From Rhodocyclaceae bacterium (GTDB taxonomy: Bacteria; Pseudomonadota; Gammaproteobacteria; Burkholderiales; Rhodocyclaceae): 36,631 nucleotides of DNA. Numbering within the stretch: position 1 is the stretch's first letter; every line of letters begins with the position of its first letter. The notes beneath the pieces are model-generated. The model was not told the DNA's origin, did no database searches, and worked only from the letters and a program-made list of their open reading frames with translations. This document shows, one piece after another, positions 21,874 through 29,993 of the stretch. The translations under genes were made by a program, and so were the position numbers. Location: the NCBI GenBank assembly GCA_024710925.1, contig JANJTW010000017.1, positions 1-36,631 of the forward strand. The letters are read 5' to 3'.

Positions 21874-21930
21874 CACGCTTGGTTCCTCTAAAAACAAGGC
21901 GTGGCGCGGCCCTTGAAGACGCGCCAGACG

Positions 21931-21957
21931 TCAAAAAAGCCGGCTCGGTGCCGGCTT
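21931..21957 (-). terminator. Terminator-type hairpin between dgt and gltB, inside the gltB leader
   Basis: Stem AAGCCGGC (21937-21944) and GCCGGCTT (21950-21957) with loop TCGGT. On the minus strand it runs into TTTTTT then GACG. It would end transcripts from dgt. Because the best gltB promoter (21981-22009) lies upstream of it, gltB transcripts would also cross it at about +18 to +42. Confidence 0.8.
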
Positions 21958-21980
21958 GCGAAAATTTGGGGCGACTGTCG

Positions 21981-22009
21981 AATATACAGCGAACCCGCCC
22001 CCGGTTCAA
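21981..22009 (-). promoter_or_regulatory. Sigma70-type promoter of gltBD
   Basis: On the minus strand: TTGAAC (22009-22004), a 17-bp spacer, TATATT (21986-21981), matching consensus at 4 and 5 of 6 positions with ideal spacing. The start would be near 21974, giving a 100-nt leader to the gltB ATG. Confidence 0.65.
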
Positions 22010-22019
22010 GATGCTGCAA

Positions 22020-22036
22020 CGCACCAAAATGGTGCA
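22020..22036. promoter_or_regulatory. NtrC-type binding site upstream of gltB
   Basis: Perfect palindrome GCACCA-AAA-TGGTGC (22021-22035), followed on the plus strand by A, so the minus strand reads TGCACCATTTTGGTGC. This matches the enterobacterial NtrC consensus TGCAC-N5/7-GTGCA as in glnA promoters. It is centred about 54 bp upstream of the predicted gltB start and 17 bases after the dgt stop. I find no sigma54 -24/-12 element beside it. Confidence 0.65.
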
Positions 22037-22052
22037 TTGGCGCCCACCCGGA

Positions 22053-23171
22053 TCAGATTTCGCCAACCGCAAACAGGCGGCGATGCTCCTTCATGGCATA
22101 TCTATCCGTCATTCCGGCAATGTAGTCAGCAACCGCGCGCGGCTGGTCTTCGCCGTTTTGATACTGCGGAGGGAGGAGTCGTGGGTCGTCGATGAATGCG
22201 GCAAAGAGATCGCCGATGATGCGACGTGCCTTGCTGGTCATCCGCAATACCTGATAGTGGCGGTACAGATTCATGCGCAGAAAACGTTTCAGCTCACGGT
22301 TCTCGGCCGCCACCTCCGGCGAGAAGGCGGCCAGCGGCGGACAGGCGCGCAACGCGTCGATGCCGTCCGGCGCATGCGCGGCGACGTTGGCGGCAGTCGT
22401 TTCGACCAGGTCGCAGACGAGGGCGTTGATCATGCGGCGAACCGTCTCGTGGATCAAGCGCCGCCCCGACAGCGCCGGATACGCCCTCTCCACTGCCGCC
22501 GCATGCCGGCGGAATAGGGCAACCTCGCGCAATTGGTCGAGCGAGATCAACCCCGAACGTAAACCGTCGTCGACATCGTGGTTGTTGTAGGCAATTTCGT
22601 CGGCAAGGTTGCAGACCTGCGCCTCAAGCGATGGCTGGCCACCGGTCAGGAAACGCTCACCGACGTCGCCGAGGCGACGCGCATGATCGAGGGCACAGTG
22701 CTTGACGATCCCCTCGCGCGTCTCGAAGCACAGATTGAGGCCATCAAAGGCCGCATAGCGCTCCTCAAGCAGGTCAACGATGCGCAGGCTCTGCAGATTG
22801 TGCTCGAAGCCGCCGTGGTCGCGCATGCAGTCGTGCAAGGCGTCCTGCCCGGCATGCCCGAACGGGGTATGCCCGAGGTCGTGGGCCAGCGCCACCGCCT
22901 CCGCGAGATCCTCGTTCAGGCGGAGGCTGCGGCAGATGCCGCGCGCAATCTGGGCGACCTCGATGCTGTGCGTCAGCCGGGTACGAAAAAGATCGCCCTC
23001 GTGATTGACGAAAACCTGCGTCTTGTACTCCAGCCGGCGGAAGGCGGTGGAATGGATGATGCGGTCGCGGTCACGCTGAAAGCCCGTCCGCATCGAAGGC
23101 GGCGCCTCGGGATGACGCCGACCGCGACTTAGCGCGTCGGTGGCAGCGTAGGGCGCGAGAACTTCAGCCAT
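22053..23171 (-). CDS. dgt: Deoxyguanosine triphosphate triphosphohydrolase-like protein
   Basis: 372 residues, an HD-domain dNTPase that releases triphosphate from dGTP (or another dNTP) in the cytosol. The metal-binding pattern is seen as [12 protein letters not shown] (H), [15 protein letters not shown] (HD plus two His) and [14 protein letters not shown] (D). The N-terminal [35 protein letters not shown] is typical of the short dGTPase-like group common beside aroB in proteobacteria. The ATG at 23171 overlaps the aroB stop by 8 nt, indicating coupled translation. A longer frame starting inside aroB was rejected. The exact nucleotide preference cannot be read from the sequence. Confidence 0.93.
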   Translation of the reverse strand: MAEVLAPYAATDALSRGRRHPEAPPSMRTGFQRDRDRIIHSTAFRRLEYKTQVFVNHEGDLFRTRLTHSIEVAQIARGICRSLRLNEDLAEAVALAHDLGHTPFGHAGQDALHDCMRDHGGFEHNLQSLRIVDLLEERYAAFDGLNLCFETREGIVKHCALDHARRLGDVGERFLTGGQPSLEAQVCNLADEIAYNNHDVDDGLRSGLISLDQLREVALFRRHAAAVERAYPALSGRRLIHETVRRMINALVCDLVETTAANVAAHAPDGIDALRACPPLAAFSPEVAAENRELKRFLRMNLYRHYQVLRMTSKARRIIGDLFAAFIDDPRLLPPQYQNGEDQPRAVADYIAGMTDRYAMKEHRRLFAVGEI

Positions 23172-24252
23172 TGGCCCGCCGGGCCCGGATGGCGGCACCG
23201 ATCTGCGCGTCGGTCGCCTCGTCCGTGAGCACGGCATGTCCGAGCGAGCGGAGCAGGACAAGACGCAGGCGCCCGCCCTCCACCTTCTTGTCGTGACGCA
23301 TCAGGTCGAGGTAGCTTTCGACCGACAGGTCAGCTGCGGCAACCGGCAATCGCGCCCGGACGAAGAGTCGTTCGATGCGTGCGACATCGGCGGTGGCAAG
23401 CCAGCCGAGACCGGCTGACAACTCGGCGGCAATCAGCGTGCCGGCGGCGACAGCCTCGCCATGCAGCCAGGTTCCGTAGCCCATCCCGGTCTCGATTGCA
23501 TGACCGAACGTATGACCAAGATTGAGAAGGGCGCGCTCGCCGCTTTCACGCTCGTCGGCAGCGACGACGGCGGCCTTGTTGGCGCACGAGCGGTAAATTG
23601 CTTCGGCCAGCGCGGCCGGTTCACGCCCCAGCAGTCGCTCGATGTTGCCCTCCAGCCACTGCAGGAATGGCAGATCCCGGATCAGCCCATACTTGATGAT
23701 CTCAGCCAATCCGGCCGACAGTTCGCGATCGGGGAGCGTGTCGAGGGTATCGGTATCGGCGAGCACAAGGCGCGGCTGATGGAAGGCCCCGATCATGTTC
23801 TTGCCAAGCGGATGATTGATCGCCGTCTTGCCACCGACAGAGGAATCGACCTGCGCAAGCAAGGTGGTCGGCACCTGAATGAACGGCATCCCCCGCTGGT
23901 AGCAGGCCGCGGCAAAGCCTCCCATATCACCGACGACGCCGCCGCCGAGGGCGATCAGCGTCGTGCTGCGCTCGCAGCGATTGACCAGCAGCGCATCGAA
24001 GACCCGATTGAGACTTTCCCAGGTCTTGTACTGTTCACCGTCCGGAAGCGCCAAATCGATCGTATCGACACCGGCCGCTTTCAAGCCGCCCGCCAAGCGC
24101 TCCAGGTAGAGCGGCGCGACCGTCGTGTTGGTTAGGATCAATGCCCGGGGCTGGCGCAACAACGGACGGATGAGATCACCCCGCGACAGCAGGTTACGCC
24201 CGATGTGAATGGGATAGGAACGGTCACCGAGTTCTACGACGAGGGATTGCAT
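23164..24252 (-). CDS. aroB: 3-dehydroquinate synthase
   Basis: 362 residues. It converts DAHP to 3-dehydroquinate, the second step of the shikimate pathway, using NAD and a divalent metal. Seen: the NAD-binding [14 protein letters not shown] (about 103-116), [20 protein letters not shown] (about 128-147), and the metal ligands Glu in LAEIIKYG, His in [12 protein letters not shown] and His in HGEAVAAG. The start ATG at 24252 overlaps the end of aroK by 19 nt, and the end overlaps dgt by 8 nt, so aroK-aroB-dgt is one tightly coupled unit. Confidence 0.97.
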   Translation of the reverse strand: MQSLVVELGDRSYPIHIGRNLLSRGDLIRPLLRQPRALILTNTTVAPLYLERLAGGLKAAGVDTIDLALPDGEQYKTWESLNRVFDALLVNRCERSTTLIALGGGVVGDMGGFAAACYQRGMPFIQVPTTLLAQVDSSVGGKTAINHPLGKNMIGAFHQPRLVLADTDTLDTLPDRELSAGLAEIIKYGLIRDLPFLQWLEGNIERLLGREPAALAEAIYRSCANKAAVVAADERESGERALLNLGHTFGHAIETGMGYGTWLHGEAVAAGTLIAAELSAGLGWLATADVARIERLFVRARLPVAAADLSVESYLDLMRHDKKVEGGRLRLVLLRSLGHAVLTDEATDAQIGAAIRARRANG

Positions 24253-24779
24253 AGGCTCTCATATTCACGGGCAAGCACCTGCACGACCGACTGGGCATTG
24301 CAGCGCGCGCCGTCAATCACGACATCCGCGACATCCCGGTAAAACGGCGCTCGTTGCTCGTACAGTTCGCCAAGCCGACCGAGCGGGTCGGCAACTTGTA
24401 ACAGCGGACGATTCCGGTCGTGGCGCGTGCGCTCGTAGAGCTGGGCGGGGGGGACGTCGAGAAAAACCACCAGGCCATTTTCCTTCAGCCGCATCCGATT
24501 TTCCTCAGCGAGGACGATCCCGCCGCCGGTGGCCATGACGACATTGCGCAACCCCGCCAATTCGCCGAGAACCTGCGTCTCGCGCCGGCGGAACCCCGCC
24601 TCTCCCTCGATCTCGAAAATCGTCGGGATGCTGACGCCGGTACGCGCCTCGATCTCGTGGTCGGAATCGACGAACCGCCACCCCAGGCGCTTGGCCAGCG
24701 CCTTGCCGATCGTCGTTTTCCCGGCCCCCATGAGCCCGACCAGGTAAATGTTTTCAGGTTTGTCGCGCACGACCGCCAT
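24234..24779 (-). CDS. aroK: Shikimate kinase
   Basis: 181 residues. It phosphorylates shikimate with ATP, the fifth step of the pathway. Walker A is GLMGAGKTT (15-23), the shikimate-binding DSD is at 38-40 and GFRRRE at 62-67, GGG at 85-87 contacts substrate, and the lid RHDRNRPLL lies near 118-127. The ATG at 24779 is preceded by a weak ribosome site. It follows pilQ by 65 nt that contain a hairpin, so it may be transcribed both by read-through from the pil genes and from an unseen promoter. Confidence 0.96.
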   Translation of the reverse strand: MAVVRDKPENIYLVGLMGAGKTTIGKALAKRLGWRFVDSDHEIEARTGVSIPTIFEIEGEAGFRRRETQVLGELAGLRNVVMATGGGIVLAEENRMRLKENGLVVFLDVPPAQLYERTRHDRNRPLLQVADPLGRLGELYEQRAPFYRDVADVVIDGARCNAQSVVQVLAREYESLCNPSS

Positions 24780-24792
24780 TCTACCGCATCGC

Positions 24793-24823
24793 CAAACGAC
24801 AAAGGCCGGCGGATACCGGCCTT
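24793..24823 (-). terminator. Weak hairpin terminator or attenuator between pilQ and aroK
   Basis: Perfect 8-bp stem AAGGCCGG (24802-24809) and CCGGCCTT (24816-24823) with a 6-nt loop. The following minus-strand stretch TTTGTCGTTT is an interrupted T-run, so termination is probably partial. Confidence 0.55.
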
Positions 24824-24844
24824 CGTCAAGGGAGACATCGGAAA

Positions 24845-26977
24845 TCAGCGGATGGCCATCGAATCGCTGATAATCCGCGGCGTGATGAAGACCAGCAACT
24901 CGGACTTGTCGTCAATGCGCTGGGTATTCCGGAACAGCCAGCCAAGGTAGGGAATTTCACCGAGAACGGGAATCCGCGCCGTGGATTCGCGCTGCTCCTG
25001 CTGATAGATGCCGCCGATGACGACCGTTCCGCCGTTTTCGACCAGCACTTCGGTTTTCACGTGCTTGGTATCGATGGCGATGACACCGGTCTGAACCCGC
25101 GTGTTCGGCGTGTCCTTGTTCACATCGACGGAGAGCGTCACCTTGCCATCAGGGGTGATATGCGGCTTGACCTTCAATGCGAGATTCGCCTTCTTGAACG
25201 AGACCGATGTTGCGCCAGATGAAGTCGCTTGCTGGTACGGAATCTCGACCCCCTGCTCAATGATCGCCTCGACCTGGTCGGCCGTCACGACACGGGGACT
25301 GGATACAACCTTGCCGCGACCATCGGCCTCAAGCGCAGAAATTTCCAGGTTAAGAAACTGCGAGCGCGCGGAATTGAACAACACGAAAGAGAGCGCCCCG
25401 GCACGGCCGGACCGCGGATTTGCCGGCAGGTTAACATTCAACGAATCGGTTGCGAAATTCGGCTGCGTCACGATCTGGCCTGTCTGATAACCGGTATTGG
25501 CCAGCGACCCGCCTGTAATGATGTTACCGCGAACCGGACCCGTATTGCCTACGCGGTATGCCGATTCGTTGTCGCCCGCCATGTTCCAGCCCAGACGAAC
25601 TCCCAGATCCTTGCTGAAACTATCCGACGCCTCGACGATGCGCGCCTCGATCAGCACCTGGCGTACCGGAATGTCGATCTCGGTAATCAGGCGGCGCAGA
25701 TCGTCCAGGCGACCCGGCGTATCGTTCACAAAGAGCTTGTTGGTTCGTTCATCGACAATCACCGAACCTCGCTTGGAAAGGATGGTCTGGTCCTTGTTCT
25801 TGAGAAAATCGAAGACGGCCTTGGCCTTATGGTAATTCAGCTGGAAACTCTCGGAGCGGAGCGGCTCGAGGTCGCCGATCTGCTGACGGGATTCGAATTC
25901 GAGCTTTTCCTTGGTTGCGATCTCCTCGCGCGGCGCGATGAGAATCACATTGCCGTTCTTGCGCATATCCAGGCCACGCTGCTGCAGGATGATGTCCAGC
26001 GCCTGGTCCCAGGGCACGTCCTTCAGGATGAGGGTCAAGCTGCCACCAACGGTATCGCTGACGACGACGTTCATGCCGGTAAATTCGCCGATGACCTGCA
26101 GCAGGCGCCGGACATCGACGTTCTGGAAGTTCAGCGAGAGTTTCTCCCCCTGATACCCACCGCGCGACCCCTGCACCAGCTTGTTTGGATTCTCGATTAC
26201 CGGCTTGACCTCGATCACGAACTGCGTATCGGTTTGATAGGCGTTATGCTCCCACAACCCCTTCGGCGAAATCGACAGACGGGCAGCATCGCCCTGCTGC
26301 GTCGCCGAATAGGACGTCACCGGCGTCGCGAAATCAGTTACGTCCATCCGCTTGCGGAGATGCTCGGGCAGCGCCGTTTTCGCAAAATCGACAAGAAGCG
26401 ACGACCCCGACTGGCGGATGTCGATCCCGGTACTCGCATCGCTCAGGTCGACCGTAATCCGGGCCTCGCCATCCTTGCCACGGCGGAAACCGATATCGCG
26501 GATCGCATGTCCAGCCGCCCCCGTCTGCGGAGCGAAATGCGTAACCTGCTGCGCAGCCGGGGAGGTCTGCGCCGCCGACGGCGTCAGCGTGACCAGCAAG
26601 GCTCCGTCGTCGATGCGCAGGTCATGAGTCATGGCCTGCCCGAGATTCAGCACGAGCCGCATCTTCTCTGGGGTCTGGACAAAATTCACGCTGCGCAGGC
26701 CGCCTTCGTTGAAGGACTGGCTGTTGCGCCCCGTGGCATTCGTCGTGGCCGGAAAGTCGATCGCCACACGTGCCGGGTTTGCCACACTGAAGCTTGCCGG
26801 AACGGCAGAAAGCGGCTGTTTCATGCCGAGCTTGATGACCACCGCGCCGGCTTGCTGCGCCACATTGATCGACTGCACCTCGTTGCTGCCGGCCACTCCG
26901 CCTTGGGCAAGGGCAACCCCGGCGCACACGAACGCACCGACCACGCCGAGCAACCCCTTAATAAAATGCCTCATCAT
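24845..26977 (-). CDS. pilQ: Type IV pilus secretin PilQ
   Basis: About 710 residues. The outer-membrane ring through which the type IV pilus leaves the cell. A signal peptide (MMRHFIKG..., cleaved after ALA near residue 25) is followed by two AMIN-type beta domains (about 37-135 and 150-260) that bind peptidoglycan. Next come an STN/N0 domain (about 275-345, LSLNFQNVDVRRLLQVIGEFTG), an N1 domain with VIVDERTNKLFVNDTPGRLDDL, and the secretin core with EARIVEASDSFSKDLGVRLGW and VENGGTVVIGGIYQ. The start chosen, ATG 26977, overlaps the pilP stop by 4 nt and has AGGAGG close by; the adjacent ATG 26974 is equally possible. It is last of the pilMNOPQ run. Confidence 0.96.
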   Translation of the reverse strand: MMRHFIKGLLGVVGAFVCAGVALAQGGVAGSNEVQSINVAQQAGAVVIKLGMKQPLSAVPASFSVANPARVAIDFPATTNATGRNSQSFNEGGLRSVNFVQTPEKMRLVLNLGQAMTHDLRIDDGALLVTLTPSAAQTSPAAQQVTHFAPQTGAAGHAIRDIGFRRGKDGEARITVDLSDASTGIDIRQSGSSLLVDFAKTALPEHLRKRMDVTDFATPVTSYSATQQGDAARLSISPKGLWEHNAYQTDTQFVIEVKPVIENPNKLVQGSRGGYQGEKLSLNFQNVDVRRLLQVIGEFTGMNVVVSDTVGGSLTLILKDVPWDQALDIILQQRGLDMRKNGNVILIAPREEIATKEKLEFESRQQIGDLEPLRSESFQLNYHKAKAVFDFLKNKDQTILSKRGSVIVDERTNKLFVNDTPGRLDDLRRLITEIDIPVRQVLIEARIVEASDSFSKDLGVRLGWNMAGDNESAYRVGNTGPVRGNIITGGSLANTGYQTGQIVTQPNFATDSLNVNLPANPRSGRAGALSFVLFNSARSQFLNLEISALEADGRGKVVSSPRVVTADQVEAIIEQGVEIPYQQATSSGATSVSFKKANLALKVKPHITPDGKVTLSVDVNKDTPNTRVQTGVIAIDTKHVKTEVLVENGGTVVIGGIYQQEQRESTARIPVLGEIPYLGWLFRNTQRIDDKSELLVFITPRIISDSMAIR

Positions 26978-27501
26978 TTCCCCTCCTTGGCCTGCAGATG
27001 CAGGGTACTGGTCCGCTCCACCCAATCTCCGGCAGGATCCTGAACCAGTTCACGCAGATCGATTTCCATTTCCGTTATCTTGGTGATAACGCCGAAATTC
27101 TGTCCCATGTAATTCCCGGGCCGAACCTGATGCAGCGCCCCATCAACCTGCACGATGCCATGCCACTGGCGGCTCTTTGTCATTGCCCCGACATACTTGA
27201 TCGACTCCAGCGGATAGGCCTCGAGCGGTTCCCTGGGCCGATTCAGGTCCGGCTGCAAGCCGCCGCCGCCACCCGGTTTCTGGTCGGCCAGCATTTTCGA
27301 TGGCCGGAACGGATCGATCAGCCCCATCGCATCGTACGGGACAGGTTCGTACGGCTTCACCTGCGGCAGCGGAGGGACCGAGCCGCGAAATCCCTTGCTC
27401 TCCTCCTTCATCCACTGCCTGAGCTCATCCTGCTCGCCGCCCGAACAGGCCGCCAGCAGAATCGCCACCAGCAACAGTGCGGTACTCGATCGGCTCATCA
27501 T
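26974..27501 (-). CDS. pilP: Type IV pilus lipoprotein PilP
   Basis: 175 residues. A lipoprotein signal with LLAAC (lipid attachment at Cys19) is followed by a Pro-rich flexible stretch and a C-terminal beta domain (about 95-170, YPLESIKYVGAMTKSRQWHGIVQVDG). It links the inner-membrane PilMNO complex to the secretin PilQ. It overlaps pilO and pilQ by 4 nt each (ATGA). Two consecutive ATG codons (27501, 27498) make the exact start ambiguous by one residue. Confidence 0.95.
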   Translation of the reverse strand: MMSRSSTALLLVAILLAACSGGEQDELRQWMKEESKGFRGSVPPLPQVKPYEPVPYDAMGLIDPFRPSKMLADQKPGGGGGLQPDLNRPREPLEAYPLESIKYVGAMTKSRQWHGIVQVDGALHQVRPGNYMGQNFGVITKITEMEIDLRELVQDPAGDWVERTSTLHLQAKEGK

Positions 27502-28163
27502 CTCCTGCCCTTCTTCGCATCCTGCGCAGCCTTCCGCTGACGCGCGACCTCTTCCTCGTCCAGATAGCGGAACGTCTTGGTCACCGCATCCAACACCAGA
27601 ACGTTATCCTTCTGAGCGGTTATCGAAATATTGTTGAGGGTGACGATACGAGAAAGCCGGCCGATATCCCCGGCAAACGCTCCGAAATCGTGATAGGTAC
27701 CAACCAACTTTACCGAAATCGGCAACTCGGCGTAGAAATCCTTGATCTGCTCCGCCCCCGGCTTGAACAGCTCAAACTGGAGCCCTCGCCCCAGACCGGC
27801 CTGATTGATTTCGACGAGCAGGGACGCCACCTCGGCCTTGTTCGGCAGCTGCTTAAGCAGGGTACCGAAGGAACGATCAATCTCATTCAGCTGCTGCAGA
27901 TACAGGTCAAGATTGACTGCCTGCCGCTTCTTGCTGAGGAAGTCCTCCTTGAGCTTGACCTCCTCGACCCGCTTCTGATCCAGCGAAGCCAGCTGGTCCT
28001 GCCAGACGAACCACCAGCCGGCAGCAACGAGCAGCACAAACAGGGAGACGAGTACGACGACTTTGGGCGCGAGCGGCCACGTCCCGACATCGTTGGGATT
28101 AAGCCGGCGAAAATCCTCGATGATCGCCTTGAAATCAATGCTTGGCAGCGCCGGCTTCTTCAT
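27498..28163 (-). CDS. pilO: Type IV pilus inner-membrane protein PilO
   Basis: 221 residues. A short cytoplasmic N-terminus, one membrane helix (about 33-53, KVVVLVSLFVLLVAAGWWFVW), a periplasmic coiled coil (about 55-95) and a ferredoxin-like domain ending in RYLDEEEVARQRKAAQDAKKGRR. It pairs with PilN to form the alignment complex. 4-nt overlaps with pilN and pilP show translational coupling. Confidence 0.95.
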   Translation of the reverse strand: MKKPALPSIDFKAIIEDFRRLNPNDVGTWPLAPKVVVLVSLFVLLVAAGWWFVWQDQLASLDQKRVEEVKLKEDFLSKKRQAVNLDLYLQQLNEIDRSFGTLLKQLPNKAEVASLLVEINQAGLGRGLQFELFKPGAEQIKDFYAELPISVKLVGTYHDFGAFAGDIGRLSRIVTLNNISITAQKDNVLVLDAVTKTFRYLDEEEVARQRKAAQDAKKGRR

Positions 28164-28753
28164 TTTTTCGCTCCACTCGCCGGATTGGGAGCCTTGTCGC
28201 CTGCAACCGCCGTCGGGCGGGTCAATGTCGCATTCAGGCTGAACTCGCTGACCCGGCGCTTATCGACTGTCACGGCCTTAATCTCAAGCAACTGTGGCCG
28301 CTCGACCCAAGGCGAGGCCTCAAGATTGCGCATGAGCGTAGACACCCGCGCGTTCGACTGCGTATAGCCGACCATTTGAATGGTACGCCCATTCTGCTTC
28401 AGGGATTTCAGATAAACCCCTTCCGGCACCTGCTTTGCCATTTCGTTCAGCAAATGGACCGCCTCGGCACGGTCCCCCTGCAACGACTCGATAATCTGCT
28501 TGCGCGACAGCAGGGCCTCCGTCTGTTCCCGCAACCGCTTGATCTCTGCAATCTGCTTGTCGAGAACCGCGATCTCCTTCTTGAGGAAGGCGTTGCGCCC
28601 CTCCTGATTCGAGATGTAGCCGCCGATGATGCTGTAACCGAGAAAAACGATCAGCCCGGCAAGAACGACGACCAGGGCCGACAACACGTAGAACTGCTGA
28701 CGCCTGGCTTTCCGCTTTTCCTCGCGGTGCGGCAGGAGGTTGATGCGTATCAT
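28160..28753 (-). CDS. pilN: Type IV pilus inner-membrane protein PilN
   Basis: 197 residues. The N-terminal motif MIRINLLPHRE is the conserved peptide that binds PilM. One membrane helix (about 22-45) is followed by a coiled coil (about 45-85) and a periplasmic ferredoxin-like domain. It forms the heterodimer with PilO. It overlaps pilM by 4 nt upstream and pilO by 4 nt downstream. Confidence 0.95.
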   Translation of the reverse strand: MIRINLLPHREEKRKARRQQFYVLSALVVVLAGLIVFLGYSIIGGYISNQEGRNAFLKKEIAVLDKQIAEIKRLREQTEALLSRKQIIESLQGDRAEAVHLLNEMAKQVPEGVYLKSLKQNGRTIQMVGYTQSNARVSTLMRNLEASPWVERPQLLEIKAVTVDKRRVSEFSLNATLTRPTAVAGDKAPNPASGAKK

Positions 28754-29829
28754 TCGTCGAACCTCCGCAAGGCCAACCCGCAGGAGACGAGCAGGGACGA
28801 GGCGTCGGCCAGAAGATTTTTCGCCTTGACCCGGTCGGAAAGGACCATGTCGGCAAACGGATTGGCGACGACGGTGTTGATCTGGGTTCGCGAAGCGACC
28901 GCCTCATCCGCCCCCGGCAACACCGCACAGCCGCCGGCCAGCACGATATGGTGAACCTGGTTGAACTGCGTCGAGGTAAAGAAGAACTGCAGGGCGCGCG
29001 AAACCTCCAGCGCCATGTTCTCGATGAACGGACGGAGCAACTCCGCCTCGTAGCTGTCCGGCAGGTTGTTGGCCCGCTTCGCAGCCTCCGCCTCCTCGAA
29101 ACTCATGCCGTAATGGCGGGCGATGTCCTGGGTCAGCTGGTTGCCGCCGAAGGCCTGCTCGCGGGTATACACCTGCTGCATGTTCCGCAGAACCGTCAGG
29201 TTCATCGAGTTGGCGCCGACATCGACGAGTGCGACGATCTGATTCTCTCCGCCATCGGGAAGCTGTCTTTCGATCAGTTCGAAGGCTGCCAACGCCGCAT
29301 AGGACTCAACATCCATGACGACCGGCTTCATCCCGGCCGCCTCAGCCACGGCGACACGGTCCTCGACACGCTCCTTGCGCGAAGCGGCGATGAGCACCTC
29401 GATCTCGTCCGGCGACGACGCAGCCGGGCCGACCACCTGAAAATCGAGATTGACCTCGTCCAGCGCAAACGGAATGTACTGATTGGCCTCGGACTCGACC
29501 TGCAGCTCCAGATCCTCCTCGCGCAATCCGGACTGGACGATGATTTTCTTCGTGATCACCGCCGCCGTCGGCAGGGCCATGGCGACGTTCCTGGTCGACG
29601 TCGACAGCCGCTTCCAGGCCTTTTTCACCGCTTCGGCGCACGCCTCGAGATTGACGATATTGCCGTCGGCAACGACGTCCTTGGCAAGGACTTCGATCGT
29701 GTACCGCTCGACGCGAAAGCCCTCCTTGCCGCCCCCGGAAAGCTCGACCAGCTTGACCGCGGACGAACTGATATCCAGGCCAATCAGGGGGCGAGCCTTC
29801 GTACTGAAGATCGAGAGATCAATCTGCAA
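28750..29829 (-). CDS. pilM: Type IV pilus assembly ATPase-like protein PilM
   Basis: 359 residues, an actin/FtsA-like fold on the cytoplasmic side that holds the PilN N-terminus. Visible nucleotide-fold motifs: IGLDISSSAVKLVEL (phosphate 1, about 17-31), LVDVGANSMNLTVL (phosphate 2, about 201-214) and VLAGGCAVLPG (adenosine, about 297-307). The start is TTG at 29829 with GAGGG seven bases upstream; an in-frame stop lies 15 codons before it with no ATG or GTG between, so TTG is forced. It is first of the pilMNOPQ series and divergent from the PBP1A gene across 164 nt. Confidence 0.95.
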   Translation of the reverse strand: MQIDLSIFSTKARPLIGLDISSSAVKLVELSGGGKEGFRVERYTIEVLAKDVVADGNIVNLEACAEAVKKAWKRLSTSTRNVAMALPTAAVITKKIIVQSGLREEDLELQVESEANQYIPFALDEVNLDFQVVGPAASSPDEIEVLIAASRKERVEDRVAVAEAAGMKPVVMDVESYAALAAFELIERQLPDGGENQIVALVDVGANSMNLTVLRNMQQVYTREQAFGGNQLTQDIARHYGMSFEEAEAAKRANNLPDSYEAELLRPFIENMALEVSRALQFFFTSTQFNQVHHIVLAGGCAVLPGADEAVASRTQINTVVANPFADMVLSDRVKAKNLLADASSLLVSCGLALRRFDE

Positions 29830-29956
29830 ATCGCTACCCTCGGCAAAAAATCGTTTTTAAATGGGTACTTAGCGTCGTTATACAATAATCTACGTTAGAT
29901 GCTAGCAACAAGCATTCGGCATGTAAAGCAATTTTTCTCCCTTCGGGTACGGCACG

Positions 29957-29962
29957 TATAAT
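29957..29962 (+). promoter_or_regulatory. -10 box TATAAT of the PBP1A gene
   Basis: Perfect TATAAT 32 bases before the TTG start at 29994. The -35 region is T-rich (TTTTTC near 29933) without a good match. The rest of 29830-29956 is AT-rich and presumably holds the opposite pilM promoter, possibly with -10 TATAAC on the minus strand, which I could not pin down. Confidence 0.5.
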
Positions 29963-29993
29963 CCGCGCGACACCCCATTTCCGGAAGATCGTT

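Noticed and set aside
22020-22053. Sigma54 promoter beside the NtrC-type site
   Set aside because: Scanned both orientations for GG-N10-GC with TGGCAC/TTGC context; no match with correct spacing.
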